DNA of 64,000 bases from Castanea sativa (lineage: Eukaryota > Streptophyta > Magnoliopsida > Fagales > Fagaceae). The DNA lies in NCBI RefSeq assembly GCF_040712315.1, contig NC_134013.1, positions 17,705,001-17,769,000 on the forward strand. The letters run 5' to 3'. Position numbers and translations under genes: made by a program. This document shows, in pieces, positions 49,130 to 60,780 of the stretch. The stretch's first letter is position 1. Every line of letters begins with the position of its first letter. Below the pieces are notes generated by a model. The model was not told where the DNA came from. It ran no database searches and saw only the letters and a program-made list of their open reading frames with translations.

Positions 49130-52100
49130 TCATGCCCTGAGCAACAGTTCGTACACATTACTGTCATAGTCCCCACTGACACGCTTCAACATTTCAAAAA
49201 TTTTGCGACTTCCTAAGAAATCAATCCGTTTGAAAACCACATAACCACATTCCGCTGTTTCTATACTGGAGTACACTGATCGCAGCCGGTTTGCACTTGT
49301 TGAATCAGTGTGAATTGCAGCCTCTATTTCGTCAACACACATGTTCTCCTGCAGAAGAGCAAACATACACATCAAGGTCCCTGGTAAATAAATCAGCTCC
49401 ACTGTCTGGTAAATGCAATAGCCAATAAGTTGTATTGATGAACATAAACATAAAAAGTGATTAAACTAATAACCCCCTTTAAGCTTCAAAAAAATCCATC
49501 ACAGTTATACATAATGGGTTAAATATAGTCACATATATATGTTTTCTGTTGAATTTGTTCTTGATGCAATAACATGTCACAATGGTGATCAAAAAATTTG
49601 TCTAATTAATAGCAAATATAGGCCCTTCTAGTCCGTTTGACAAAATTGGTTTCGCTTCCAACTTTTTGTCTCACATATTTCTAAATAAATAAGAAAATTA
49701 ATTTTTTTTAATATTATATATATAAATAAAACTAACATTTATCTTTTTTATCCCATGTACTTTTAACAAATAAACTATCGAAAACTATAGGATGCCAATC
49801 TCACTCCAAATACCATATTGAAATTTGATAACCAAACCAACTATGAAAGATAAAACATTGAAAATCTCATGAGAAAAAGAAAATTAATTATTACTTAAGC
49901 ATTAGAAAATATATATAGACGGACACGGGAAGGCATGTCTTTACCTGATAAAATTCATAGATATGATCTAACACTTGCATACACGTAAAGCCGTTATTGC
50001 TGAAAAACGTTCTTGAAGAAGGCCCCATCTCACCAAATCGGTCAATGGGAAACAGTATGGTAAGAAAATGGTATTTAAATATCAATTCGGATTTCTCACT
50101 GCAATCAGGCCACATAAAAGTTAAATGATGTGAGATAATACTCTCCTCATGGATAGAAAACTCTGTTATAAGTTATAACCAGCAACATAGCATAAGAAGC
50201 ACACATGCGGTTCATAAAATTCGTATAATGGTACCATATGAACAAACTTCACATATTCTCATTAGATCATAAGAACATAATTTTGATTGGATGTCGCCAC
50301 ATTGAAGTTTCTTATCGAGTCTAGCGCACAGGACACTGATATCCAAGCCGAACTCAATTTGGTGAATCACTTTATAATTTACATCCGGCGACATCACACA
50401 CATGTTTTTAAATTACCGATTTAAGCTATTAGGGAAATAAAAAATTTAATTATTTAACTATATATATACATCTAACACTCCCTTTCACATGGTGTTCGTT
50501 TGGGAACTTCCCACGTCTGTGTTTCCACGTTTTTCCTTTTTAGCCGCAGTTGTTGACTTTACTTCGGTGTACAATGCATATCAGTGGGTCTCATGCACTG
50601 TTCACCAGACCCACAAACTTCACTTTTCAACTACTCTTTTTTATTAAAAATAGGTCTCACGACACTATTCACACATTTAATAATTATTTTATTACAGTGT
50701 TTTCGATTTTCAGTTTTCAGTTTTCAGCTATATTTAAACGGACCCATAGACTTAAACTCCATTTTTAATAGATAAAGTCCAACACGTAAGATTTTAAAAA
50801 GGAGGTAGAGTGAAGGAAACAGTAATCATACTTAAGACCTCGTACTCTGATACTATGTTAAATTTACCAATTCTATAAAAAATTTAAGCCATTATAAAAT
50901 GATAAATTTAATTATTTAACCTTGTACTTAATTCTAACGCATGTAAACAAAGATGAAGTGATACAATGGTGGGTAAAATCCATCCATCAATCTCACGCCT
51001 ATCAGCAAAGATCAAATCTACATATTAGCAGTGAGAGAGGGAGAACAACAACCGTTCTGTAAGTGGCTGGGTTGAGTGCACAAATGAAGCTTCTGAATCC
51101 CCTTTTGCATCTCGGAATACAGATGAGGAAGGTTCACTAGTACAACCATCATTGAAAGAGAATGTGAAAATTGAAGCAGTTGAAGTTGGCTCGGATATTG
51201 ACCAGCAGATTGAATCCAAAAGGCTGATTGGAGTTATTGGACGTATTAGGGTTTGACAGACCTGTAATAACAACAGAATTCACAATTAAATGACTTCACA
51301 GCAACACAAGTCAAAATCCATTGATGCAGTGTTCGTTATCAAACAGAAACATTCAAGATTACCTACAAAGATGTCCAGCATTTCCGAACTTAAGTGAAGG
51401 TCAAGCAATCATGCAAAGACCTTCCATTGGGGATTTACTACTTACTAAAAAAGAAAGACTTGCAATTTTTCAGGTCAAAAATTACTAACTGAACAAAATT
51501 TCAAACAGTCAACTATGTTCAGCTATCATAAACCACCCTTCATGTTTCTTCTTAATGTGTGTGTGAGTACATGAGTGTGTGCGCTCAAGCACGTGGGTAT
51601 AGTATCTTGCAATCTAGTGCCAGATGTAGGTTCACTAAAAAATTCTTGCAGCAGAGTAAGTAAATTGTTTTTCTTTTGAGCATAAACAAAAGTAAATTGT
51701 ATTTCTCTTGCCTTTAGAGTTTATATGTATTATAATCCAGCTTAAATTATATGCACAGTTAGCTTTCTGAATTTAGTGAAGCAAAGTACGGAGTCTTAAT
51801 TCTAAACAACAAAATCCTGGATGAGATGATTGACTTCTTACCTGCATACGACGATGACGGCGATTTCTTACCCCAATATTAGCGTATTTCACAATGAGTT
51901 GACTTTCATTGAGGCTTGCTTTATTTCTAAAACTCTGATCATCTTCAGGGACGTTTTGCTCATTTGTTTCCTAGGAAATGTCAATGATAACAATATTAAA
52001 TATATATGCACTGTTATTTAAGTTACACCATATCTTTTTATATACTGAGTTTAATATTGTTATTTAAACGTGTAACTTAAACCTAACCTAGTGTAACATT

Positions 52101-55100
52101 CAAAGTTAAACCTGATATAATTCTAAACAATGTTATATCATCTAATAATTTTTTAAAAACATCATTAACCTTAGTATAAAAACATTACATCATTCCCTAT
52201 CATTCTCCATACATTGTTATAACTGGCCAAACCATTTCTAGAGTTACACTATATGTAACATTCAAAGTTAGATCTTCCTCAACATCATTCCCCACCCCCC
52301 AACCCACCTTTCTTTTCCTGCTAGCAAGATTTGAACATTAAACGTAGTCCAACGTCACTCCACCCATTGATCACCCAGAGGTTTGGGGCAAAAAAGAGGA
52401 AGACACTAAATAAAACATTATATTTTTGTATTCTATGTTTCATACATACCAATATGTGCAAAGGAATAGAAATAGCATTTCATAGTATTAAAATTAAAGA
52501 ATCAATAATTTACCTTCCTTGTAATGCTATTTTGTGAATCTTCAAGCATCATACCAACCTGCCTAGCCAAGTCAGCAGACATGTGAACAAGCCGTTGTAC
52601 GTATTTCTCCTTCGCTGTTTTCAGAACCCACAGGGGCTGAGAAACATCATAAATTAGATGAACTTCATTGTGATAAAAGGTAATTACATAGAGCACTCTT
52701 TGATCTCTATTATATCAATGTTTTCCACATTGCAGACAATGTCACCAATGGTACAAAGGTTACGATATATAAATATGAAGACAACCAAAATTTAGTAAAG
52801 TGCGACATGCCAACCGTCTGAGAATCGGAACTTTCATAACAAATAATATCCATTCTTTGTAAAACTAGAGATAAGAATATTCATTCACATAAACATAAAA
52901 TGCAATGCAAAGGGACTCACTGTGATGATGTTACTAGAGTGGCCAAGATATCTTTGGACCGTAGTCCCTTCACAAACCACATGACTAGCACTGGAACCAA
53001 CAAACCATTGTTCTACAAGTTTGGCACCTTCTCTAGCAACAGTCTCAATGACCTACCAAAGATATTAATCATCTCAGAGAGTTTGTCAAGGTACCTGGAG
53101 AGATGCGGGCCTAGCCAACGCAGGGTGTACCCACTTAATAATAAATAGACATAAAATGTAAAACTTTCTAACAGCTAGATAGCACCACAACAGATAACAG
53201 ACATTAAAATCAATCAATGTCCTGAAATATGCCACAGCATTTAAAGACATTAACCTAACATTTCAAGGAGACTTAACGGAGCCAAGGAAAACAAACGCGT
53301 TCTTTCATTTGACTCTTTGGGGGCTCTCTCATCTTATCTCAGTTTCTTTCTTCTTTCTCACTCCCAACAAAGCCCAGCCATGGCCGACTTCTCCTTGCAC
53401 GCACAGCACCGCGACTGACAGTTCTTATGACCGGAATCACCCTGAAGATTTGATATCAGCTTTCTAAACCCCACCCAAAAAAAAATCGTAGTTCAAATTT
53501 TAATATCTGATATATGGTTTTGCTCTTTATTTTCTTGTTTTCTTTGTCAAAGAGCATCCTTTTCTTTCATTTATAGCACTAAAGATTATACCTTTCTTTG
53601 ATTGAAAATTTTTCCTTTCCTTGCTTTAGATCTGTGGTAACTGTAGTAGGTGTATGAGTCTCTCTCTTTTTTCCCTTGGGTCTTATTTTCTTTCACTTTT
53701 GATCAGTTTGATAACTGTGTTTTCTTGTTGGGTGTAAAGCTAGATAATTTTTCTTTGATTTGAAATTTGGGGTTTATGGGTATGACCCGCATGCCTGTGA
53801 TTGAATAAGTGACTTGCTTATAGTTGGAGTGTGATGGGTCTCTAGGTTTTGGCATTAACTAAGAGTAAGTTCCAATTTAGTTGATTGAAACAATCATAAA
53901 ATCTTCTTTTCCAAGGGGTTCGGTAAACAAAAATAAAAATTAAAGAAAAAATAAATAAAAAACAGAGAGAGACTCATACACCAACAACAGTTACCCAAAA
54001 TCTATAACAAAAAAATTCAATTAAAAAAAAGCATAATATTTCGTGCTATAAATGAAAGAGAGAGATGATCTTGGCAAAGACAACAAGAAGAGAAAAGGAA
54101 GAAAAATACATAAATTTGATATCAAAATTTCCCCAAGAAACAGAGGTGGATGGCTGAAATACAGTTGATACACAACATTGTGTGAGTATGGAGAACTGGA
54201 GAAGCCGATCGGAAGGCAGTTCAGGGAAACCTAGTCGGAAATCGCCGATTACGGCTACGGGCGCCGATCCTGCGACACAGATACGAGATTCTCACTCGAC
54301 GCGAATCGGACGTCGTTCGAAGCTGGTCGAATGTCTTTCGATGATCCTCGAATGTCTTTTGATGAGCCAAGAGCTTCTTGGGATGGCTATTTAATTGGTC
54401 GAACTTTTCCTAGAATGCCCACTATGGTTTCGGTTGTAGAGGATCCTCCTCTCCCTCCTCCTCCTCCTCCGGTTCATGTTGTGAGGACCGATACTCAGAT
54501 TCCGGTTGAGGAACCGGGTGGTGAGGAGGAGATGTTGGGGTTTTCTGTGTTGCCAGGTAGGTCAGCTTAGACGAGGACCAATGACCATCGCTAGGTTTGA
54601 GGATCCGGATAATGGAGATTAGGAAATTCTATATGTGAATTAGAGAACAGGATGACAGAACAATATCAATGACTACATCTTAATCCCATCTTATTGGGGT
54701 GGCCACTTTAGTATAAGACCATTTAGCAAACAATTTGAAAAACTGATTAAAGGATATTTGGAACTACCAAATGGGTACACTGAGGATGAAAATTAGTGCT
54801 GTACTGGCCACCTAATCTCTCCGTTGCTTCCATCACTTGTTCCGTTGCTTCTGCCAAAACAAGAACCACAAACATTAGCTATCTGAATACTAACAATTCT
54901 ACTTGGTGATGAGGCAAGATTTTCACATAATCATATGGGAAAAACCATTAATAAAAAATATTAACTTGTAACATTGCTTTGTTACAAATAATTTCGATGT
55001 ACAGCCCTTGTGTCAATATTTTATAACGAGCGTGAAAAAACAAAGACAAAACTTTAGATGTGCCTTAAGTTTTCCAATTGAAGTTAGCTATATTGTATTG

Positions 55101-58100
55101 GCCAATGTAGCAAAAGCAACTATATCTTTTTTGAGGACAATTAAATTCAATCATGTAATTTATTGGTCAATGCAATTACATGGTTGAATTTAGGTGTAAA
55201 TGCACTTTTAATCCTTACATTTTGACTTTTTTTTTTTTCATTTTAGTTCAAACATTTTATTTTTATCACTTTTAGTTCCTAAACCAATTAACACGGGACA
55301 TTTAAGTCCTTGAAGCACCATTCCGTCAGTTAATTAACAGGAAAAGCTGACGTAGCTGACGTGGGTATTAAAATATTATTAAAAAAATTATTTAACATTT
55401 TTTAAATGCCAAAATTAAAAAAAAATTAATTACTCAATTTTAATATAAAAAAAAAACAAACAAAAAAAGTTATTTTCTTTCAAACAAAAATTTTACTTTC
55501 TTTTAATTAAAATGAATTTTTTTTATTCTGATCTTTTTTTTCTTCAGAAGAACATATTGATGTTCTTTATGTTTTTCCTTTCTTGTACTTTCTTTTTTTT
55601 TTTTTTCAGAAGAACATGTTCATGTTCTTTGTGTTCTTCTGTATAATCAATCTCCAACAAAACACAAACCCTAAATCCAGATCCTAACCAAACCCCAAAC
55701 CCATATCCCTAGTAAAGCAAACATTTGCCTTCAAACCCATAAATTTTCTTGGCAAACAAACATAAAAAAAAACCCACTGGAAAAAAAAAAAACCCAAATC
55801 ACCACCACCGAATCAAAGAACATGAAAATCAAACCAAAGCAAAAGAACAAAAACTCAGCAACCAGCAAAGCACCACCACCAATTCAAATCATCCACTACC
55901 ACATCAACGAAACCACTCCCAGAAAATACCTTGCAATCCGAAGTCCAAACCAACAACAAACCCAACCAATGATCACCGATCTGACCAACCAACCAACCAA
56001 CTACTCCTGCAATCTGAAACCCACACAAACAGGTCAGACCACCAGTCACCACCACTATCACCGATTAGTCCATCAAGCCACTACAACCCACACCAACATC
56101 AAACCCATCCAACGATCCACCCCCAACAACCACCGGACCAACCATCACTTCACAACCATTGATTCGAGAGATAGCTTTAGAGATTTTTCCAAATCCACGA
56201 TCTGAGAGAGAGAGACTTTAGAGCTTGAGAGCTTTAGAAAGATGAAAGAGAGAGGGAGATTTTGGTCTGAGAAAGAGATCTTTAGAGATTTTCGTTTGGG
56301 TAAGCAAACCCAGATCTACGATCTCTTGCTTCTCAACCCAGAAAACCCACTGACCAACGGTTGTTGTTGTTGTTGTACGCAGCCGTTTAATGGGTTTCGT
56401 TGATTTTGTTGTGCTTGTAAATGTCTTTGTGGGTTTCGTTTTTGTGGGTTTCGTTTTATGGGTTTCGTTGTGTTTGTAAATGTCTGTGGGCATGTCTTTG
56501 TGTTTGTAAATCTAATTGATTTTATAGGCTTCGTTGCTAAGGAAATACAAGAAAAGAGAAAAAAAAATGATTTTTTAAATTTCTGGACAAGGTTTGCTAG
56601 GAAGAAAATGAAGAACATGATTAAAGGGAAAGAAAACATGTTCTAGATTCTTCATGTTCTTCCCCAAAAAAGAGAAACAAAATTATTTTAATTTTTTTCT
56701 TTTCTTTTTAAAAAAATAAGAAAGTTATAAATTTTACTATTATTTTATTGCTTCGTCAGTTTTTCCGTTTGTTTGGTGACGAAATAGTGCTTCAAGGACT
56801 TAAATGTCCCGCGTTAATTGGTTTAAGGACTAAAAGTGGTAAAAATAAAATGTAGGGACTAAAATGAAAAAAAAAAAGTCAAAATATAAAGACTAAAAGT
56901 GCATTTACGCCTTGAATTTAATTTGAAAACCTTAGGGTAGAGTTGTAACTTCATTTGACTGAAATACCCTTGAACCATCCCAAATTTCTAAAATAGCCTC
57001 AAACATCAAAAATAACAAAAACACCCCTGACACATAAAATGATCAAAATAAGAATGTGTTTGGATCCGGATTATTTTTTCTACGTTTTGCTTTTTGCGTT
57101 TTACTTTTTTTTTTTTTTTCTTCGTTTCTGTTGCGGGGGACAAAACGCGCAGTGCACACACTGTTCACGTACTTTTTCAACAATTTTTTTATTAAAAATA
57201 AGTCTCACATTACTATTCACACATTTAAAAATTATTTTGCTATAGTGTTTTCAGTTTTCTTTTTTCAGCAATAAGTTCTATCCAAACGGACCCTAAATCT
57301 AAGATGCTTAAAATTACCCAACTATCCTTGTGGGATCCACCCAGCTTTGAGCGTGAGGAAATATCCACCTCAAACGGGCAGTATTTTTCCAATTTCATGC
57401 ATCTGAACACAGGCATTGACCTATTTGACTCAAAGACGCTAGGACCACCTAAAAAAACAAAGCAGGACACAACAAAGAGAAATACAAACAAATTAAAAGG
57501 ACTTTTTATGTGAAGAAACACATGGCACGGAACCGACATTCCCTAAAAAGAAACATTCCCAGAAAGAAGAGAAAAAACGAATAACGAATTAGAATTCATA
57601 TAACACAAATGAAACAGGTAAAAGAAGAAGAACGATGACACATTTTATTACACAGAATGTGTGCGCAAATACACAGCCCAAATGCAGTAAATACGTGAAG
57701 TTGAAAATATGCCTTAAATTACATTTTCGGTATATTTTTGCAGTGTGTAAAACACACTGGGTGCACTAGTTTTTTTTTTTTTTTACCCCCAAAGAAGACG
57801 GTCTAAATTGGATACCTTTATGGCCTGTTTGGGAGTTTAGAGAGGGAGGAGAGTAGAGGGGAGTAGAGGGGAGGGGAGTAGTGGGGAGGAGAGTAGAGGA
57901 GAATGATTACCCTCCACCTTGTTTGGATGTTTTTATAATTAGTAAGGGGGAAGGGAGTAATTAGCCCTTCCCCTTGTTTTTAACATTGTAATTTTATAAA
58001 TATAATAAGGGTAAATTAGGTAATTTACTTTATCAATAATTTTATGTGCTCTACTCTCTCTCCAAATCTCTCCAATTTGGGGGAATTAAAAATGAGGGGT

Positions 58101-58453
58101 TTGAGGTAGTTGAAACCCCTTCAAACTCCTCCAAACCCCTCCCCCTTCTTCCTTAAAAAACTCCCAAACAAGGTAATTGAATTACTCTCCTTCCCTCTAC
58201 TCTACTCCCCCTCCATTTTTAAACATCCAAACAGGCCATTAGAGAGACCAGTGACACAGATAACAAGGCCTGCAAAGGGAGCGGTTGATCGAGCGGTGGC
58301 TGGCTCAGACGGAAGAGAGGACGAAGCAGGAGTCATTGGCTCAAGTGACTGTATACTTCTTATAGAAGACATTGGAGATGAGACCCCAATCACTAGCTTC
58401 GAACACCCTTTACTCTGTACCACCTCAACTTTACCACCACCAACACCATCCAT
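49130..58453 (-). CDS. BRCT-domain protein, right copy: eight exons found, 5' half damaged
   Basis: Exons on the minus strand: 58453-58239 (MDGVGGGKVEVVQ... to FAGLVICVTGLS), 54850-54768 (first BRCT continued, EATERLGGQY and HPQCTHL), 53052-52921 (second BRCT, WFVGSSASHVVCEG), 52636-52514 (PLWVLKTAKEK), 51970-51842, 51261-51053, 50098-49945 and 49348-49130 (ending VYELLLRA). The last six have GT-AG borders, compatible phases (lengths 132, 123, 129, 209, 154, 219) and a 321-codon open frame. BRCT repeats bind phosphoproteins in DNA repair and checkpoint control; nuclear action is inferred. Oddities: a MITE at the exon-1 donor, exon 2 followed by a stop in frame, and no exon for the rest of the first BRCT domain. 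A 3'-only transcript is possible; a full-length protein is unlikely. Confidence 0.62.
50491..50744. mobile_element. Harbinger-like MITE in a BRCT-gene intron, 254 bp
   Basis: Ends GGTGTTCGTTTGG and, inverted, GGTCCGTTTAAAT, with CAT on both sides. Similar in sequence to the MITE at 57052-57293. It lies within a larger stretch (about 50405-50935) absent from the paralogous intron in segment 3. Confidence 0.55.
53053..53480. other. Non-coding stretch upstream of the second-BRCT exon
   Basis: I looked for the missing exons on the minus strand and found none. A GC-richer stretch at 53380-53450 starts ATGGCCGACTTC on the plus strand but stops after 12 codons. Confidence 0.4.
53500..54130. repeat. 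Imperfect inverted repeat, arms of about 190 bp
   Basis: The left arm (about 53500-53690) and the reverse complement of the right arm (about 53950-54130) share TTTCATTTATAGCAC, GGTGTATGAGTCTCTCTCT and a TTCTTGTT...CTTTG stretch in the same order and spacing. The loop is about 250 bases. Terminal transposon motifs and a target duplication were not found. Confidence 0.7.
54181..54594 (+). pseudogene. OCTOPUS-like (DUF740) gene fragment
   Basis: The plus frame reads LEKPIGRQFRET, a TAG at 54232-54234, then SEIADYGYGRRSCDTDTRF, MSFDDPRMSFDEPRASWDG, YLIGRTFPRMPTMVSVVEDP, a proline run and RTDTQIPVEEP, ending at a TAG at 54568-54570. These are hallmark segments of the OCTOPUS family, polar plasma-membrane-associated proteins of the phloem. 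Only an internal segment is present, with two probable CAG-to-TAG changes. It lies in the position of missing BRCT exons, opposite strand. No poly(A) or target duplication was found, so capture, retroposition or gap repair all remain possible. Confidence 0.84.
55193..56911. mobile_element. Mutator-like element (MULE), non-autonomous, 1719 bp
   Basis: Long terminal inverted repeats of about 155 bp start GGTGTAAATGCACTTTTA and, inverted, GGCGTAAATGCACTTTTA. An exact 9-bp duplication TTGAATTTA flanks them (55184-55192 and 56912-56920), the Mutator hallmark. No transposase was recognised. The interior (55650-56450) is strongly CA-rich on one strand with overlapping open frames lacking domains (for example 55749-56162), and may be captured host sequence. 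It sits in the intron after BRCT exon 1. Confidence 0.88.
57052..57293. mobile_element. Harbinger-like MITE, 242 bp
   Basis: Ends GAATGTGTTTGGATCC and, inverted, GGGTCCGTTTGGATAG, flanked by TAA on both sides. Related to the MITE at 50491-50744 (shared CTATTCACACATTTAA). Confidence 0.58.
57821..58238. mobile_element. Harbinger/Tourist-like MITE at the BRCT exon-1 splice donor, 418 bp
   Basis: Ends TGGCCTGTTTGGGAG and, inverted, TGGCCTGTTTGGATG, flanked by TTA (57818-57820 and 58239-58241). Removing the element and one TTA restores, on the minus strand, CTCTCTAAAGGTATCC, which is exon end plus donor. The element therefore landed on the last codon of exon 1. The interior is GGGAG/AGTAGAGG-rich at one end. 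Confidence 0.85.
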
Positions 58454-59391
58454 AACCAAAAACTGATTCAGTTTGAAGGTGAAGTGGTGGAATATGTTAT
58501 AAGCATACAATAATTAATTAAGAAATGGACAAAAGAATCAAAATATATGAAAATCTACGGAATGTAAAAGGAGAGGCAGGAGACTGTTAAGGCCTGATGT
58601 TTATAGAGTTAAATGAAGGGTTGTTGGTTGTATTTGAGATAACCACTCTCCTGAAGGGGAAATAAGAAAGAGAATTTAGGATAATTTTTCTGCTACCTTT
58701 ATTCATACGTTCTGCCCTTTAAAAAGGCATATAACAGTTACATCAGAAATTCAAATTACAAATACAAACAACTGCTGATTAACAACCAATCTACACTTAT
58801 GTCTTCCTACATAATAGGGATGGCTGAATAAATAACTCCTAATTTATTTAAACTCCTAAACTGCTCCCAATACTTGTCATTCCTAATCTTTAACTCCAAT
58901 TACACTTCTTTATCCTTATCCTAAGTCTCTGCAGAAATTGATGTGCAAGTTGAGAGTCCAAGTGTAGTTACACGCAGATGTTGTTGGTTTGTTGCTGAAT
59001 CATAACAAAAGAATGAAGTTTTGAGGAAATAGTGACTTGTGTTGAAGGACGTTAGTCCTTCTTATACTCTGACTGACTGAGAGTTTTGTCAAAGGGTCTA
59101 CCACTGCCGGGCCAAATTTGGCAGTCGAACTTAAATTCTAACTAATCAATAAAGATATTTTTATAATTAAACTCCAACTACTAGTCAATAGATTAAAAAA
59201 AAAATAGTAATACAATGTACAAAATAAAATGTTACAATCATTTCACAACATTCTTAAATTAACACATCAACTCACATATATATGGGCTCACCACAATCTC
59301 TAATTAAATTTTTTGCTATACTAATTTAAAAATGTTGTGAATTTTGTGTTGCTAGCCTTTCTCAAAAGAATAATATACTACATCCATAACA
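58454..59391. other. Upstream flank of the right BRCT copy
   Basis: 58454-58600 still resembles 215-345 upstream of the left copy (shared ATGAGAATCTAC-like and AAAAGAATCAAAA motifs), so the duplication included 5' flank. Beyond that no feature was recognised. Confidence 0.45.
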
Positions 59392-59529
59392 TTTTCACTA
59401 TAAATCTTTAGTGGCAATTTGTTATTAATATGTAAAAAAATGATATCAGTGGTAGACCCATTTTCACTATAAATCTTTAGTGGCAATTTGTTATTAATAT
59501 GTAAAAAAATGATATCAGTGGTAGACCCA
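59392..59529. repeat. Exact tandem duplication, 2 x 69 bp
   Basis: A unit starting TTTTCACTATAAATC and ending GTGGTAGACCCA occurs twice head to tail (59392-59460 and 59461-59529) with no difference seen. Confidence 0.92.
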
Positions 59530-59792
59530 AATTAGAACCAATGACATATATATTACCACCTAGGATTTGTTATAAAATTTTTGTGGAAAAATTTTGTGAT
59601 GCATCATTACTCAATTGATTATGAAAGACAAAAAGGGAGGATTGCAAAATGTAGGAGTACCAATGTCCACTCATTTCTTTGTTTTTAATTTTAATTTTTT
59701 TTAATCCTTGTAGCTTAAAAATTAAGTTTTCTGAAAAATTAATTAAGTTTCAAAAGGGTTCTCTAGATAATTTGTTACAAGCCATAAACACA

Positions 59793-59793
<1 letters not shown>

Positions 59794-59880
<87 letters not shown>
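59794..59880. repeat. Compound microsatellite (AAT)n-(AAG)n
   Basis: About 16 AAT units pass directly into about 13 AAG units. Confidence 0.93.
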
Positions 59881-59881
<1 letters not shown>

Positions 59882-60047
59882 GAAAATCTCAAAAAAGAGT
59901 TTAAAAAAATTCAACAAAAGTTATAAAAAAATTTAGATGAACAACTCATATATGAACAAGAAATTTATTTAAAACTCTACATTTTTTTTGCATATAAACA
60001 AAGTATAAGAATATATTTTAAGTAAAAAATATATATTATTTAATTAA

Positions 60048-60048
<1 letters not shown>

Positions 60049-60120
<72 letters not shown>
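60049..60120. repeat. (TA)n microsatellite
   Basis: About 36 TA units, read directly. Confidence 0.92.
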
Positions 60121-60123
<3 letters not shown>

Positions 60124-60242
60124 TCAATTTAAACATCACCTTACGCCCCAAAATCCCTTGTTATTTTTTGTCCCCAAGCATTGATAATGTTACACATTTT
60201 TTACCCCAAAATATATTATTGGTCCCTAAAATTTATCTACTA

Positions 60243-60780
60243 AGGTTGCGTTTGGTAATGGCTTAAAAAGTCAGTTTTTTCAACTTATCTTTGCTATTAT
60301 TTATGGGTCCTATTGCACTTTTTGTTACTATCTAAGGGACCCACTGTACTATTTCAACCACTTTTTAGTTTTATTTACAGTACTTTCAGCAAAAAGTTTC
60401 CAATTTCAATTAAATAAGATGTTCTCAAACAAACTCTTAAGTGTCTATTTAGGGACAACTTATAATTTAGCTTTTTGCTTAATTTTTTTTACTGAAAATG
60501 TGCTCAAATATATTTATACTTTAAAAAAGTGAGAAAAAGTAAGAAAAATTAAAGTTTTAAAAACTGCACATAAAAGCTAAAAAGCAAAAAACTAACTTAT
60601 AAGCTAGAAAGTATGCGTTTGGTATTAACTTATTTAGATTTTTGCTTATTGGTTTTTACTGAAAGTGTGCTAAAATATATTTATATTTTGAAAATTTTAG
60701 GGGAAAAAAAAAGAGATTTTAAAAAGTTGTAAATAAAAACTAAAAACTAATAAATAAAAAAAGCTAGACACAAACGGACA
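60243..60780. repeat. Cluster of MITE-like fragments
   Basis: Contains GTTGCGTTTGGTAATGG, a direct near-repeat around TTTTACTGAAA(A/G)TGTGCT (60490 and 60655), and the inverted pair TGCGTTTGGTATTAAC (60616) and GACACAAACGGACACA (60768). A similar inverted stretch lies at 62236-62420. Boundaries cannot be fixed. Confidence 0.4.

Noticed and set aside
54182..54394. Plus frame starting MSMENWRSRSEGSS
   Set aside because: Out of frame with the OCTOPUS homology; the true remnant frame passes through the TAG at 54232.
58110..58466. Plus-strand 118-residue frame
   Set aside because: Antisense to BRCT exon 1 and extends into the MITE; the minus strand matches the paralogue and BRCT domain.
58620..59115. 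Possible LTR between TGTTGGTTGTATT and a TACCA end
   Set aside because: No target duplication and no convincing second boundary; the minus TATA-like motif alone is not enough.
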